DNA of 64,000 nucleotides from Pleuronectes platessa (Eukaryota > Chordata > Actinopteri > Pleuronectiformes > Pleuronectidae), in contig NW_026519048.1 of the NCBI RefSeq assembly GCF_947347685.1, positions 62,001-126,000 on the forward strand, written 5' to 3'. Numbering within the stretch: position 1 is the stretch's first letter; every line of letters starts with the position of its first letter. Below the pieces are notes generated by a model. It had not been told where the DNA came from and made no database searches. It was given only the letters and a program-made list of their open reading frames with translations. Positions 11,507 through 22,856 of this stretch are shown here, one piece after another. Both the position numbers and the translations under genes were made by a program.

Positions 11507-13279
11507 AGTTTGCAACTATGGATGTGTTATTACAGTACTAACTGATACTTACCTTTATAATTAAACTGAACTGATGGCAAATGGTCTATTTTACAAACTG
11601 CATTGTAGCAGAATTTTTGGAACCACCTATAAACTCTAACTTGAGATTATTATACTCACTTGAGAATATTTAATAGTGTTTGTGCAAGGTTATTTTACCA
11701 AGTGAGGGGCACCCTATGTTCCAGGAGGGCCAGTGCATAACGTTGGACCGACGGGGTCGGTCCACGGATATTACCGTTCTTACCTAACCCTGGCCAGTGC
11801 CGCCTGGAACAGCATTGGGGTGCCCTTCTAAAACACTGCTTTAGTCTTCTCCATGTTGGACCGATGCTGTCCAATTTTTAGGAATCGTTTCCCACAAGTA
11901 ACTGGCGAGAAAGAGGCCAAGGAATTAACGGCTCCTGACGGACCCTGCTTTCTACTACCCCTACCCCAAATCCTCTTACCCTAACCCTAACCCCAGGACC
12001 CTTTACCCTAACCCTAACCACAGGACCCCTTGCCCTCATCCTAACCCCCATCCCATCTGGTTCAGGGACGATGCTGTTGGACAGTGTAAATATGAAGAAA
12101 GACATGGTTTTGACTGGTTAGTGGAAGGTGGAATGACTGAGATTTAAACACTACGTAGTATTCACCTTTTTTCCTTCCTTAAAATTTAGTGGGAAAAGGG
12201 TAGGAATTATTCACAAACAAACACCAATTGGTTTATTACATGTTTATTTCAATCCGAAGAAACATCATAATAACTGTATATTCAATACTTACCTTGTAAT
12301 TACCTTAAATTAAGGAATTACTCACCCTACGACACCCAACACCAATTGGTTTATTTATTATTCATGACATGACCAATGTTGTCTCTTTTCAATGTCCTAT
12401 AGGACACTCCACTGGTCCTCATAAAAACTTGAGTGAGCAGTGACAGCTGATTAGAGGCCATGTCTTGATTGTAGAACTTAAGATCTCCAGGCGAGCTATT
12501 CCTGGAGCATAGATGAAAGTAAGACTCCAGATGAACGATTTATGGAGCATAAAGTAAGACTCCCACTTTGAGAATTCCGTGTGTATGAAGCCACGAAGAA
12601 CAGAATTTTGCCTCCGGAACCTTTGGAAAGCTCTGCGGAAGGCCAGTATCACAGTCCCATCAGTGGAGATCTACTTTCTCATCATTATATATACTCACCC
12701 CTGCCTGCGACTCAACGTTCAATTTGAGGTATCTTATTACAAATATAAGGACAACTCAGTCATTCATATAAAACAATTCTTTAAAATACTTAATATTTAT
12801 GTAATTACCCAACCTGAATAAGGAGGAATTACCTGCCCCACTACGAACAAACACCAAATGTTCCATTTCTTATAATTTGTTTTCATAACTGCAATGCAGA
12901 CCACTTACCTGTGTAATTACCTTACCTCTATAAAGGAATAAAGAAGGAATTACAGACAACACCATTGGATTTACTACATGTTTTATTTCAAATAAGAAAA
13001 AAACATTAACACAATTTTATGACAAATACTTACCTGGTAATTACCTTAAGAAAAGGAATTACCCACTTCACATCTCAATTGGATCCACCCTTCACATTGT
13101 CTCGAAAAGAGTTTTGTAAAAGAAAGGGGAGGAGCCTAACAGAGGCAGAGAGTATATAAGGCAGAGCAGCAAACAGCTCACTGCTCACTCTGACCTCAGC
13201 CAGCATAGGACAAAATGCTCCATGCACTCATCACAAACAAAGCAAAATGACTTGTGTTTATTACCACTTATCACACATC

Positions 13280-13334
13280 TTAAGCCCAAGCCTGAAGAAG
13301 ATTTATTTCAATCGAAACGTCGCGGCGGGCTTAA
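13280..13334 (+). ncRNA. Hammerhead-like ribozyme, A copy 6
   Basis: Identical to 4140-4194, +9140 bp. Confidence 0.6.
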
Positions 13335-15107
13335 AGTTTGCAACTATGGATGTGTTATTACAGTACTAACTGATACTTACCTTTATAATTAAACTGAACT
13401 GATGGCAAATGGTCTATTTTACAAACTGCATTGTAGCAGAATTTTTGGAACCACCTATAAACTCTAACTTGAGATTATTATACTCACTTGAGAATATTTA
13501 ATAGTGTTTGTGCAAGGTTATTTTACCAAGTGAGGGGCACCCTATGTTCCAGGAGGGCCAGTGCATAACGTTGGACCGACGGGGTCGGTCCACGGATATT
13601 ACCGTTCTTACCTAACCCTGGCCAGTGCCGCCTGGAACAGCATTGGGGTGCCCTTCTAAAACACTGCTTTAGTCTTCTCCATGTTGGACCGATGCTGTCC
13701 AATTTTTAGGAATCGTTTCCCACAAGTAACTGGCGAGAAAGAGGCCAAGGAATTAACGGCTCCTGACGGACCCTGCTTTCTACTACCCCTACCCCAAATC
13801 CTCTTACCCTAACCCTAACCCCAGGACCCTTTACCCTAACCCTAACCACAGGACCCCTTGCCCTCATCCTAACCCCCATCCCATCTGGTTCAGGGACGAT
13901 GCTGTTGGACAGTGTAAATATGAAGAAAGACATGGTTTTGACTGGTTAGTGGAAGGTGGAATGACTGAGATTTAAACACTACGTAGTATTCACCTTTTTT
14001 CCTTCCTTAAAATTTAGTGGGAAAAGGGTAGGAATTATTCACAAACAAACACCAATTGGTTTATTACATGTTTATTTCAATCCGAAGAAACATCATAATA
14101 ACTGTATATTCAATACTTACCTTGTAATTACCTTAAATTAAGGAATTACTCACCCTACGACACCCAACACCAATTGGTTTATTTATTATTCATGACATGA
14201 CCAATGTTGTCTCTTTTCAATGTCCTATAGGACACTCCACTGGTCCTCATAAAAACTTGAGTGAGCAGTGACAGCTGATTAGAGGCCATGTCTTGATTGT
14301 AGAACTTAAGATCTCCAGGCGAGCTATTCCTGGAGCATAGATGAAAGTAAGACTCCAGATGAACGATTTATGGAGCATAAAGTAAGACTCCCACTTTGAG
14401 AATTCCGTGTGTATGAAGCCACGAAGAACAGAATTTTGCCTCCGGAACCTTTGGAAAGCTCTGCGGAAGGCCAGTATCACAGTCCCATCAGTGGAGATCT
14501 ACTTTCTCATCATTATATATACTCACCCCTGCCTGCGACTCAACGTTCAATTTGAGGTATCTTATTACAAATATAAGGACAACTCAGTCATTCATATAAA
14601 ACAATTCTTTAAAATACTTAATATTTATGTAATTACCCAACCTGAATAAGGAGGAATTACCTGCCCCACTACGAACAAACACCAAATGTTCCATTTCTTA
14701 TAATTTGTTTTCATAACTGCAATGCAGACCACTTACCTGTGTAATTACCTTACCTCTATAAAGGAATAAAGAAGGAATTACAGACAACACCATTGGATTT
14801 ACTACATGTTTTATTTCAAATAAGAAAAAAACATTAACACAATTTTATGACAAATACTTACCTGGTAATTACCTTAAGAAAAGGAATTACCCACTTCACA
14901 TCTCAATTGGATCCACCCTTCACATTGTCTCGAAAAGAGTTTTGTAAAAGAAAGGGGAGGAGCCTAACAGAGGCAGAGAGTATATAAGGCAGAGCAGCAA
15001 ACAGCTCACTGCTCACTCTGACCTCAGCCAGCATAGGACAAAATGCTCCATGCACTCATCACAAACAAAGCAAAATGACTTGTGTTTATTACCACTTATC
15101 ACACATC

Positions 15108-15162
15108 TTAAGCCCAAGCCTGAAGAAGATTTATTTCAATCGAAACGTCGCGGCGGGCTTAA
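15108..15162 (+). ncRNA. Hammerhead-like ribozyme, A copy 7
   Basis: Identical to 4140-4194, +10968 bp. It is the last ribozyme before ITS-2. Confidence 0.6.
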
Positions 15163-15438
15163 AGTTTGCAACTATGGATGTGTTATTACAGTACTAACTG
15201 ATACTTACCTTTATAATTAAACTGAACTGATGGCAAATGGTCTATTTTACAAACTGCATTGTAGCAGAATTTTTGGAACCACCTATAAACTCTAACTTGA
15301 GATTATTATACTCACTTGAGAATATTTAATAGTGTTTGTGCAAGGTTATTTTACCAAGTGAGGGGCACCCTATGTTCCAGGAGGGCCAGTGCATAACGTT
15401 GGACCGACGGGGTCGGTCCACGGATATTACCGTTCTTA

Positions 15439-15519
15439 CCTAACCCTAACCCTAACCCTAACCCTAACCCTAACCCTAACCCTAACCCTAACCCTAACCC
15501 TAACCCTAACCCTAACCCT
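15439..15519 (+). repeat. ITS-2, (CCCTAA)n, 81 bp
   Basis: About 13.5 perfect hexamers separating arrays A and B. The left edge is at CCTAACCC of an A unit (2643 + 7 x 1828 = 15439). The right edge joins CAATATCCC of a B unit, whose native left flank is GTCAT. Confidence 0.98.
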
Positions 15520-15523
15520 CAAT

Positions 15524-15594
15524 ATCCCTAATCAGGGTCCCACTACCCTAACCCTAACCATAGGGACCCCCTACCTAAACCTAACCTTTGACCC
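15524..15594 (+). repeat. Fossil telomeric stretch in B unit
   Basis: Contains ATCCCTAATC, TACCCTAACCCTAACC and ACCTAAACCTAACC-like variants in every B unit (next copy 16870-16940). Looks like an old ITS incorporated before the unit was amplified. Confidence 0.7.
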
Positions 15595-15923
15595 CTGGAC
15601 AGAACGAGTGACCTGAGACATCTCACCTAACTCCTTTGAGATTATTGACCAAAAAACATAGATTCCACAACCAGTTGGTTTGCAACTCTTTAATTTTGGG
15701 CAAGTACAGTACAGGAAGAAAGACCTAAATAGGCAGTAAGACCTCAGAGAGAAGGCAATTAATTCCCTGGTATACCCCACCCAACTGTGTTTAATATTTA
15801 GAGGACAAGAGATCCCTATAGGTGTGTGATTGGAGCCTATTTTAATGGAATTGATGGAAAAGGAGTATGGGAATGAGTGCTTGTTGGAGTGCTGTGTTTC
15901 GGAGGGACAAGGAAATTTCACCA

Positions 15924-15981
15924 GGGGGAGGAGCTAGATGGGCTATATAAATGATTGCAACTCCTTGGCCAGTCTCAGACA
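15924..15981 (+). promoter_or_regulatory. TATA-type promoter-like block of B unit
   Basis: GGGGGAGGAG (15924-15933), TATATAA (15944-15950), then an initiator-like TCTCAGAC (15973-15980) and the leader GACAAAATGCC, matching GACAAAATGCTCCATG of array A. The box order is kept although the surrounding sequence differs. Further TATA copies: 17290, 18636, 19982, 21328, 22674, 24020, 25366, 26712, 28058, 29404, 30750. Confidence 0.45.
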
Positions 15982-16044
15982 AGACAAAATGCCTCATGGA
16001 GCAAGATCAGGGACAAGCTCTCCCAGAGACCCACCATGGGGATG

Positions 16045-16165
16045 ACTTACCTCTTAATTCGACCTGACCTACTTACCTGCCCTAGCCTGATGAAGATAAA
16101 CAAATTTCGAAACGTCGCGACAGGGCCTACGGACTTTAAGCAAAAATGACAAATTGTACTTACCT
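16045..16165 (-). promoter_or_regulatory. Cluster of consensus 5' splice sites in B unit
   Basis: ACTTACCT occurs at 16045, 16071 and 16158, plus 16557 and 16673 further on: five exact copies per 1346-bp unit. On the - strand each reads AGGTAAGT. Two flank the hammerhead-like motif. Confidence 0.4.
16079..16126 (+). ncRNA. Hammerhead-like ribozyme, B copy 1
   Basis: Outer stem I GCCCT (16079-16083) with AGGGC (16122-16126), inner stem I GC/GC. Core CTGATGA (16087-16093) is the textbook sequence. GAAA is at 16109-16112, cleavage triplet GTC at 16114-16116. Stem III is again the palindrome ACGT, and the extra A before stem II is again present. Stem II is weaker (four pairs with one bulge). Core and stem I architecture are kept from array A while stem and loop sequences differ, which supports a structured RNA. 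Confidence 0.58.
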
Positions 16166-16418
16166 GACTAAGCCATTTACCCTCCCTCGGCTGAGCGGAG
16201 AGACTCAAGACATATTTGTAAATTTGTATATAGTTCATTGGATGTTTATTTAGCTGTAATTACAACATGTTTAACACAACTGTAAAAATCAGTGTGTTAT
16301 TACGACATCATTAGGATTTACTTACGGTTATTTTACCACAGTGTGTTTCACATACCTGTAAAAAATCAGGGTGTTGTTACAACACTTTTATTGGATATTT
16401 ATGGTTATTTTACCAAGT

Positions 16419-16545
16419 GAGGGGCATCCCATGTCCCAGGAGGGCCCGTGCATAACGTTTGACCTGACTTGTCGGGTCAACGGATATTACCGTTTTCACC
16501 TAACCCTGGCCAGTGCCGCCTGGGACAATTAATGGGATGCCCCTC
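16419..16545 (+). other. Structured telomere-template block, B form
   Basis: Same fold as the A form with compensatory changes. Outer stem GAGGGGCATCCC (16419-16430) with GGGATGCCCCTC (16534-16545), 12 bp perfect. Second stem TGTCCCAGG (16432-16440) with CCTGGGACA (16519-16527), 9 bp perfect. Hairpin TTGACCTGAC/GTCGGGTCAA (16459-16480) with one G-T pair. Invariant ACGGATATTACCGT (16480-16493). CCTAACCCT is at 16499-16507. Pairs that change on both sides between A and B occur in all three longer stems. Further complete copies start at 17765, 19111, 20457, 21803, 23149, 24495, 25841, 27187, 28533 and 29879. The copy at 31225 is cut at CCTAACCC by ITS-3. Confidence 0.6.
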
Positions 16546-16739
16546 TAAAAATCACTACTTACCTATTACTTCCAATAGTGGGGAATCGACTCCCATAAAA
16601 GCAGCCAAAATGTTAAAGGAACCTGGAATGAAAGGAATTAACGGACCCAGGACCCGGTTTCTTACACCCCATACTTACCTCTTACCTTCACCCTTACCCC
16701 CATCCCATTTTGGTTCAGGGCACGATGCCATTGGAAAAT

Positions 16740-16745
16740 AATAAA
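16740..16745 (+). promoter_or_regulatory. Possible poly(A) signal in B unit
   Basis: AATAAA about 235 bp after the template motif. A single hexamer in AT-rich DNA; weak support. Recurs every 1346 bp. Confidence 0.15.
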
Positions 16746-17424
16746 TGCTGTTTGTAGTTGATATGGAGAGTAATTTAACTCAGGACCACACTAAATTTAA
16801 TTTGAACCTATACAAACCACACCAATTTGGATTCCCTTAGTCAGTAGTTATGACCACATAGTCATCAATATCCCTAATCAGGGTCCCACTACCCTAACCC
16901 TAACCATAGGGACCCCCTACCTAAACCTAACCTTTGACCCCTGGACAGAACGAGTGACCTGAGACATCTCACCTAACTCCTTTGAGATTATTGACCAAAA
17001 AACATAGATTCCACAACCAGTTGGTTTGCAACTCTTTAATTTTGGGCAAGTACAGTACAGGAAGAAAGACCTAAATAGGCAGTAAGACCTCAGAGAGAAG
17101 GCAATTAATTCCCTGGTATACCCCACCCAACTGTGTTTAATATTTAGAGGACAAGAGATCCCTATAGGTGTGTGATTGGAGCCTATTTTAATGGAATTGA
17201 TGGAAAAGGAGTATGGGAATGAGTGCTTGTTGGAGTGCTGTGTTTCGGAGGGACAAGGAAATTTCACCAGGGGGAGGAGCTAGATGGGCTATATAAATGA
17301 TTGCAACTCCTTGGCCAGTCTCAGACAAGACAAAATGCCTCATGGAGCAAGATCAGGGACAAGCTCTCCCAGAGACCCACCATGGGGATGACTTACCTCT
17401 TAATTCGACCTGACCTACTTACCT

Positions 17425-17472
17425 GCCCTAGCCTGATGAAGATAAACAAATTTCGAAACGTCGCGACAGGGC
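17425..17472 (+). ncRNA. Hammerhead-like ribozyme, B copy 2
   Basis: Identical to 16079-16126, +1346 bp. Confidence 0.58.
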
Positions 17473-18770
17473 CTACGGACTTTAAGCAAAAATGACAAAT
17501 TGTACTTACCTGACTAAGCCATTTACCCTCCCTCGGCTGAGCGGAGAGACTCAAGACATATTTGTAAATTTGTATATAGTTCATTGGATGTTTATTTAGC
17601 TGTAATTACAACATGTTTAACACAACTGTAAAAATCAGTGTGTTATTACGACATCATTAGGATTTACTTACGGTTATTTTACCACAGTGTGTTTCACATA
17701 CCTGTAAAAAATCAGGGTGTTGTTACAACACTTTTATTGGATATTTATGGTTATTTTACCAAGTGAGGGGCATCCCATGTCCCAGGAGGGCCCGTGCATA
17801 ACGTTTGACCTGACTTGTCGGGTCAACGGATATTACCGTTTTCACCTAACCCTGGCCAGTGCCGCCTGGGACAATTAATGGGATGCCCCTCTAAAAATCA
17901 CTACTTACCTATTACTTCCAATAGTGGGGAATCGACTCCCATAAAAGCAGCCAAAATGTTAAAGGAACCTGGAATGAAAGGAATTAACGGACCCAGGACC
18001 CGGTTTCTTACACCCCATACTTACCTCTTACCTTCACCCTTACCCCCATCCCATTTTGGTTCAGGGCACGATGCCATTGGAAAATAATAAATGCTGTTTG
18101 TAGTTGATATGGAGAGTAATTTAACTCAGGACCACACTAAATTTAATTTGAACCTATACAAACCACACCAATTTGGATTCCCTTAGTCAGTAGTTATGAC
18201 CACATAGTCATCAATATCCCTAATCAGGGTCCCACTACCCTAACCCTAACCATAGGGACCCCCTACCTAAACCTAACCTTTGACCCCTGGACAGAACGAG
18301 TGACCTGAGACATCTCACCTAACTCCTTTGAGATTATTGACCAAAAAACATAGATTCCACAACCAGTTGGTTTGCAACTCTTTAATTTTGGGCAAGTACA
18401 GTACAGGAAGAAAGACCTAAATAGGCAGTAAGACCTCAGAGAGAAGGCAATTAATTCCCTGGTATACCCCACCCAACTGTGTTTAATATTTAGAGGACAA
18501 GAGATCCCTATAGGTGTGTGATTGGAGCCTATTTTAATGGAATTGATGGAAAAGGAGTATGGGAATGAGTGCTTGTTGGAGTGCTGTGTTTCGGAGGGAC
18601 AAGGAAATTTCACCAGGGGGAGGAGCTAGATGGGCTATATAAATGATTGCAACTCCTTGGCCAGTCTCAGACAAGACAAAATGCCTCATGGAGCAAGATC
18701 AGGGACAAGCTCTCCCAGAGACCCACCATGGGGATGACTTACCTCTTAATTCGACCTGACCTACTTACCT

Positions 18771-18818
18771 GCCCTAGCCTGATGAAGATAAACAAATTTC
18801 GAAACGTCGCGACAGGGC
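18771..18818 (+). ncRNA. Hammerhead-like ribozyme, B copy 3
   Basis: Identical to 16079-16126, +2692 bp. Confidence 0.58.
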
Positions 18819-20116
18819 CTACGGACTTTAAGCAAAAATGACAAATTGTACTTACCTGACTAAGCCATTTACCCTCCCTCGGCTGAGCGGAGAGACTCAA
18901 GACATATTTGTAAATTTGTATATAGTTCATTGGATGTTTATTTAGCTGTAATTACAACATGTTTAACACAACTGTAAAAATCAGTGTGTTATTACGACAT
19001 CATTAGGATTTACTTACGGTTATTTTACCACAGTGTGTTTCACATACCTGTAAAAAATCAGGGTGTTGTTACAACACTTTTATTGGATATTTATGGTTAT
19101 TTTACCAAGTGAGGGGCATCCCATGTCCCAGGAGGGCCCGTGCATAACGTTTGACCTGACTTGTCGGGTCAACGGATATTACCGTTTTCACCTAACCCTG
19201 GCCAGTGCCGCCTGGGACAATTAATGGGATGCCCCTCTAAAAATCACTACTTACCTATTACTTCCAATAGTGGGGAATCGACTCCCATAAAAGCAGCCAA
19301 AATGTTAAAGGAACCTGGAATGAAAGGAATTAACGGACCCAGGACCCGGTTTCTTACACCCCATACTTACCTCTTACCTTCACCCTTACCCCCATCCCAT
19401 TTTGGTTCAGGGCACGATGCCATTGGAAAATAATAAATGCTGTTTGTAGTTGATATGGAGAGTAATTTAACTCAGGACCACACTAAATTTAATTTGAACC
19501 TATACAAACCACACCAATTTGGATTCCCTTAGTCAGTAGTTATGACCACATAGTCATCAATATCCCTAATCAGGGTCCCACTACCCTAACCCTAACCATA
19601 GGGACCCCCTACCTAAACCTAACCTTTGACCCCTGGACAGAACGAGTGACCTGAGACATCTCACCTAACTCCTTTGAGATTATTGACCAAAAAACATAGA
19701 TTCCACAACCAGTTGGTTTGCAACTCTTTAATTTTGGGCAAGTACAGTACAGGAAGAAAGACCTAAATAGGCAGTAAGACCTCAGAGAGAAGGCAATTAA
19801 TTCCCTGGTATACCCCACCCAACTGTGTTTAATATTTAGAGGACAAGAGATCCCTATAGGTGTGTGATTGGAGCCTATTTTAATGGAATTGATGGAAAAG
19901 GAGTATGGGAATGAGTGCTTGTTGGAGTGCTGTGTTTCGGAGGGACAAGGAAATTTCACCAGGGGGAGGAGCTAGATGGGCTATATAAATGATTGCAACT
20001 CCTTGGCCAGTCTCAGACAAGACAAAATGCCTCATGGAGCAAGATCAGGGACAAGCTCTCCCAGAGACCCACCATGGGGATGACTTACCTCTTAATTCGA
20101 CCTGACCTACTTACCT

Positions 20117-20164
20117 GCCCTAGCCTGATGAAGATAAACAAATTTCGAAACGTCGCGACAGGGC
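20117..20164 (+). ncRNA. Hammerhead-like ribozyme, B copy 4
   Basis: Identical to 16079-16126, +4038 bp. Confidence 0.58.
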
Positions 20165-21462
20165 CTACGGACTTTAAGCAAAAATGACAAATTGTACTTA
20201 CCTGACTAAGCCATTTACCCTCCCTCGGCTGAGCGGAGAGACTCAAGACATATTTGTAAATTTGTATATAGTTCATTGGATGTTTATTTAGCTGTAATTA
20301 CAACATGTTTAACACAACTGTAAAAATCAGTGTGTTATTACGACATCATTAGGATTTACTTACGGTTATTTTACCACAGTGTGTTTCACATACCTGTAAA
20401 AAATCAGGGTGTTGTTACAACACTTTTATTGGATATTTATGGTTATTTTACCAAGTGAGGGGCATCCCATGTCCCAGGAGGGCCCGTGCATAACGTTTGA
20501 CCTGACTTGTCGGGTCAACGGATATTACCGTTTTCACCTAACCCTGGCCAGTGCCGCCTGGGACAATTAATGGGATGCCCCTCTAAAAATCACTACTTAC
20601 CTATTACTTCCAATAGTGGGGAATCGACTCCCATAAAAGCAGCCAAAATGTTAAAGGAACCTGGAATGAAAGGAATTAACGGACCCAGGACCCGGTTTCT
20701 TACACCCCATACTTACCTCTTACCTTCACCCTTACCCCCATCCCATTTTGGTTCAGGGCACGATGCCATTGGAAAATAATAAATGCTGTTTGTAGTTGAT
20801 ATGGAGAGTAATTTAACTCAGGACCACACTAAATTTAATTTGAACCTATACAAACCACACCAATTTGGATTCCCTTAGTCAGTAGTTATGACCACATAGT
20901 CATCAATATCCCTAATCAGGGTCCCACTACCCTAACCCTAACCATAGGGACCCCCTACCTAAACCTAACCTTTGACCCCTGGACAGAACGAGTGACCTGA
21001 GACATCTCACCTAACTCCTTTGAGATTATTGACCAAAAAACATAGATTCCACAACCAGTTGGTTTGCAACTCTTTAATTTTGGGCAAGTACAGTACAGGA
21101 AGAAAGACCTAAATAGGCAGTAAGACCTCAGAGAGAAGGCAATTAATTCCCTGGTATACCCCACCCAACTGTGTTTAATATTTAGAGGACAAGAGATCCC
21201 TATAGGTGTGTGATTGGAGCCTATTTTAATGGAATTGATGGAAAAGGAGTATGGGAATGAGTGCTTGTTGGAGTGCTGTGTTTCGGAGGGACAAGGAAAT
21301 TTCACCAGGGGGAGGAGCTAGATGGGCTATATAAATGATTGCAACTCCTTGGCCAGTCTCAGACAAGACAAAATGCCTCATGGAGCAAGATCAGGGACAA
21401 GCTCTCCCAGAGACCCACCATGGGGATGACTTACCTCTTAATTCGACCTGACCTACTTACCT

Positions 21463-21510
21463 GCCCTAGCCTGATGAAGATAAACAAATTTCGAAACGTC
21501 GCGACAGGGC
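21463..21510 (+). ncRNA. Hammerhead-like ribozyme, B copy 5
   Basis: Identical to 16079-16126, +5384 bp. Confidence 0.58.
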
Positions 21511-22808
21511 CTACGGACTTTAAGCAAAAATGACAAATTGTACTTACCTGACTAAGCCATTTACCCTCCCTCGGCTGAGCGGAGAGACTCAAGACATATT
21601 TGTAAATTTGTATATAGTTCATTGGATGTTTATTTAGCTGTAATTACAACATGTTTAACACAACTGTAAAAATCAGTGTGTTATTACGACATCATTAGGA
21701 TTTACTTACGGTTATTTTACCACAGTGTGTTTCACATACCTGTAAAAAATCAGGGTGTTGTTACAACACTTTTATTGGATATTTATGGTTATTTTACCAA
21801 GTGAGGGGCATCCCATGTCCCAGGAGGGCCCGTGCATAACGTTTGACCTGACTTGTCGGGTCAACGGATATTACCGTTTTCACCTAACCCTGGCCAGTGC
21901 CGCCTGGGACAATTAATGGGATGCCCCTCTAAAAATCACTACTTACCTATTACTTCCAATAGTGGGGAATCGACTCCCATAAAAGCAGCCAAAATGTTAA
22001 AGGAACCTGGAATGAAAGGAATTAACGGACCCAGGACCCGGTTTCTTACACCCCATACTTACCTCTTACCTTCACCCTTACCCCCATCCCATTTTGGTTC
22101 AGGGCACGATGCCATTGGAAAATAATAAATGCTGTTTGTAGTTGATATGGAGAGTAATTTAACTCAGGACCACACTAAATTTAATTTGAACCTATACAAA
22201 CCACACCAATTTGGATTCCCTTAGTCAGTAGTTATGACCACATAGTCATCAATATCCCTAATCAGGGTCCCACTACCCTAACCCTAACCATAGGGACCCC
22301 CTACCTAAACCTAACCTTTGACCCCTGGACAGAACGAGTGACCTGAGACATCTCACCTAACTCCTTTGAGATTATTGACCAAAAAACATAGATTCCACAA
22401 CCAGTTGGTTTGCAACTCTTTAATTTTGGGCAAGTACAGTACAGGAAGAAAGACCTAAATAGGCAGTAAGACCTCAGAGAGAAGGCAATTAATTCCCTGG
22501 TATACCCCACCCAACTGTGTTTAATATTTAGAGGACAAGAGATCCCTATAGGTGTGTGATTGGAGCCTATTTTAATGGAATTGATGGAAAAGGAGTATGG
22601 GAATGAGTGCTTGTTGGAGTGCTGTGTTTCGGAGGGACAAGGAAATTTCACCAGGGGGAGGAGCTAGATGGGCTATATAAATGATTGCAACTCCTTGGCC
22701 AGTCTCAGACAAGACAAAATGCCTCATGGAGCAAGATCAGGGACAAGCTCTCCCAGAGACCCACCATGGGGATGACTTACCTCTTAATTCGACCTGACCT
22801 ACTTACCT

Positions 22809-22856
22809 GCCCTAGCCTGATGAAGATAAACAAATTTCGAAACGTCGCGACAGGGC
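22809..22856 (+). ncRNA. Hammerhead-like ribozyme, B copy 6
   Basis: Identical to 16079-16126, +6730 bp. Confidence 0.58.

Larger units (their letters stand above)
2296..15438 (+). repeat. Satellite array A (1828-bp unit, ~7.2 copies)
   Basis: About 7.2 head-to-tail copies of an 1828-bp unit, apparently identical from copy to copy. The array starts abruptly at GGGCTTAAAG after ITS-1, 4-5 nt downstream of the predicted hammerhead cleavage site, and ends at CCTAACCC where ITS-2 begins. Each unit carries, in + order, a TATA promoter-like block, a hammerhead-like ribozyme, the telomere-template block, a fossil telomeric stretch (2811-2910 in the first copy) and an AT-rich ~850-bp part with degenerate sub-modules and two hairpins. 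Short open frames recur in each copy (75 and 77 codons on the - strand, 80 on the + strand) but show no domain, and one is largely translated telomeric sequence; I treat the array as non-coding. Confidence 0.97.

Noticed and set aside
15571..15921. 116-codon - strand frame repeated 12 times in array B
   Set aside because: No recognisable domain or signal peptide, it overlaps the fossil telomere stretch and the region next to the promoter block, and copy identity reflects recent amplification rather than protein constraint.
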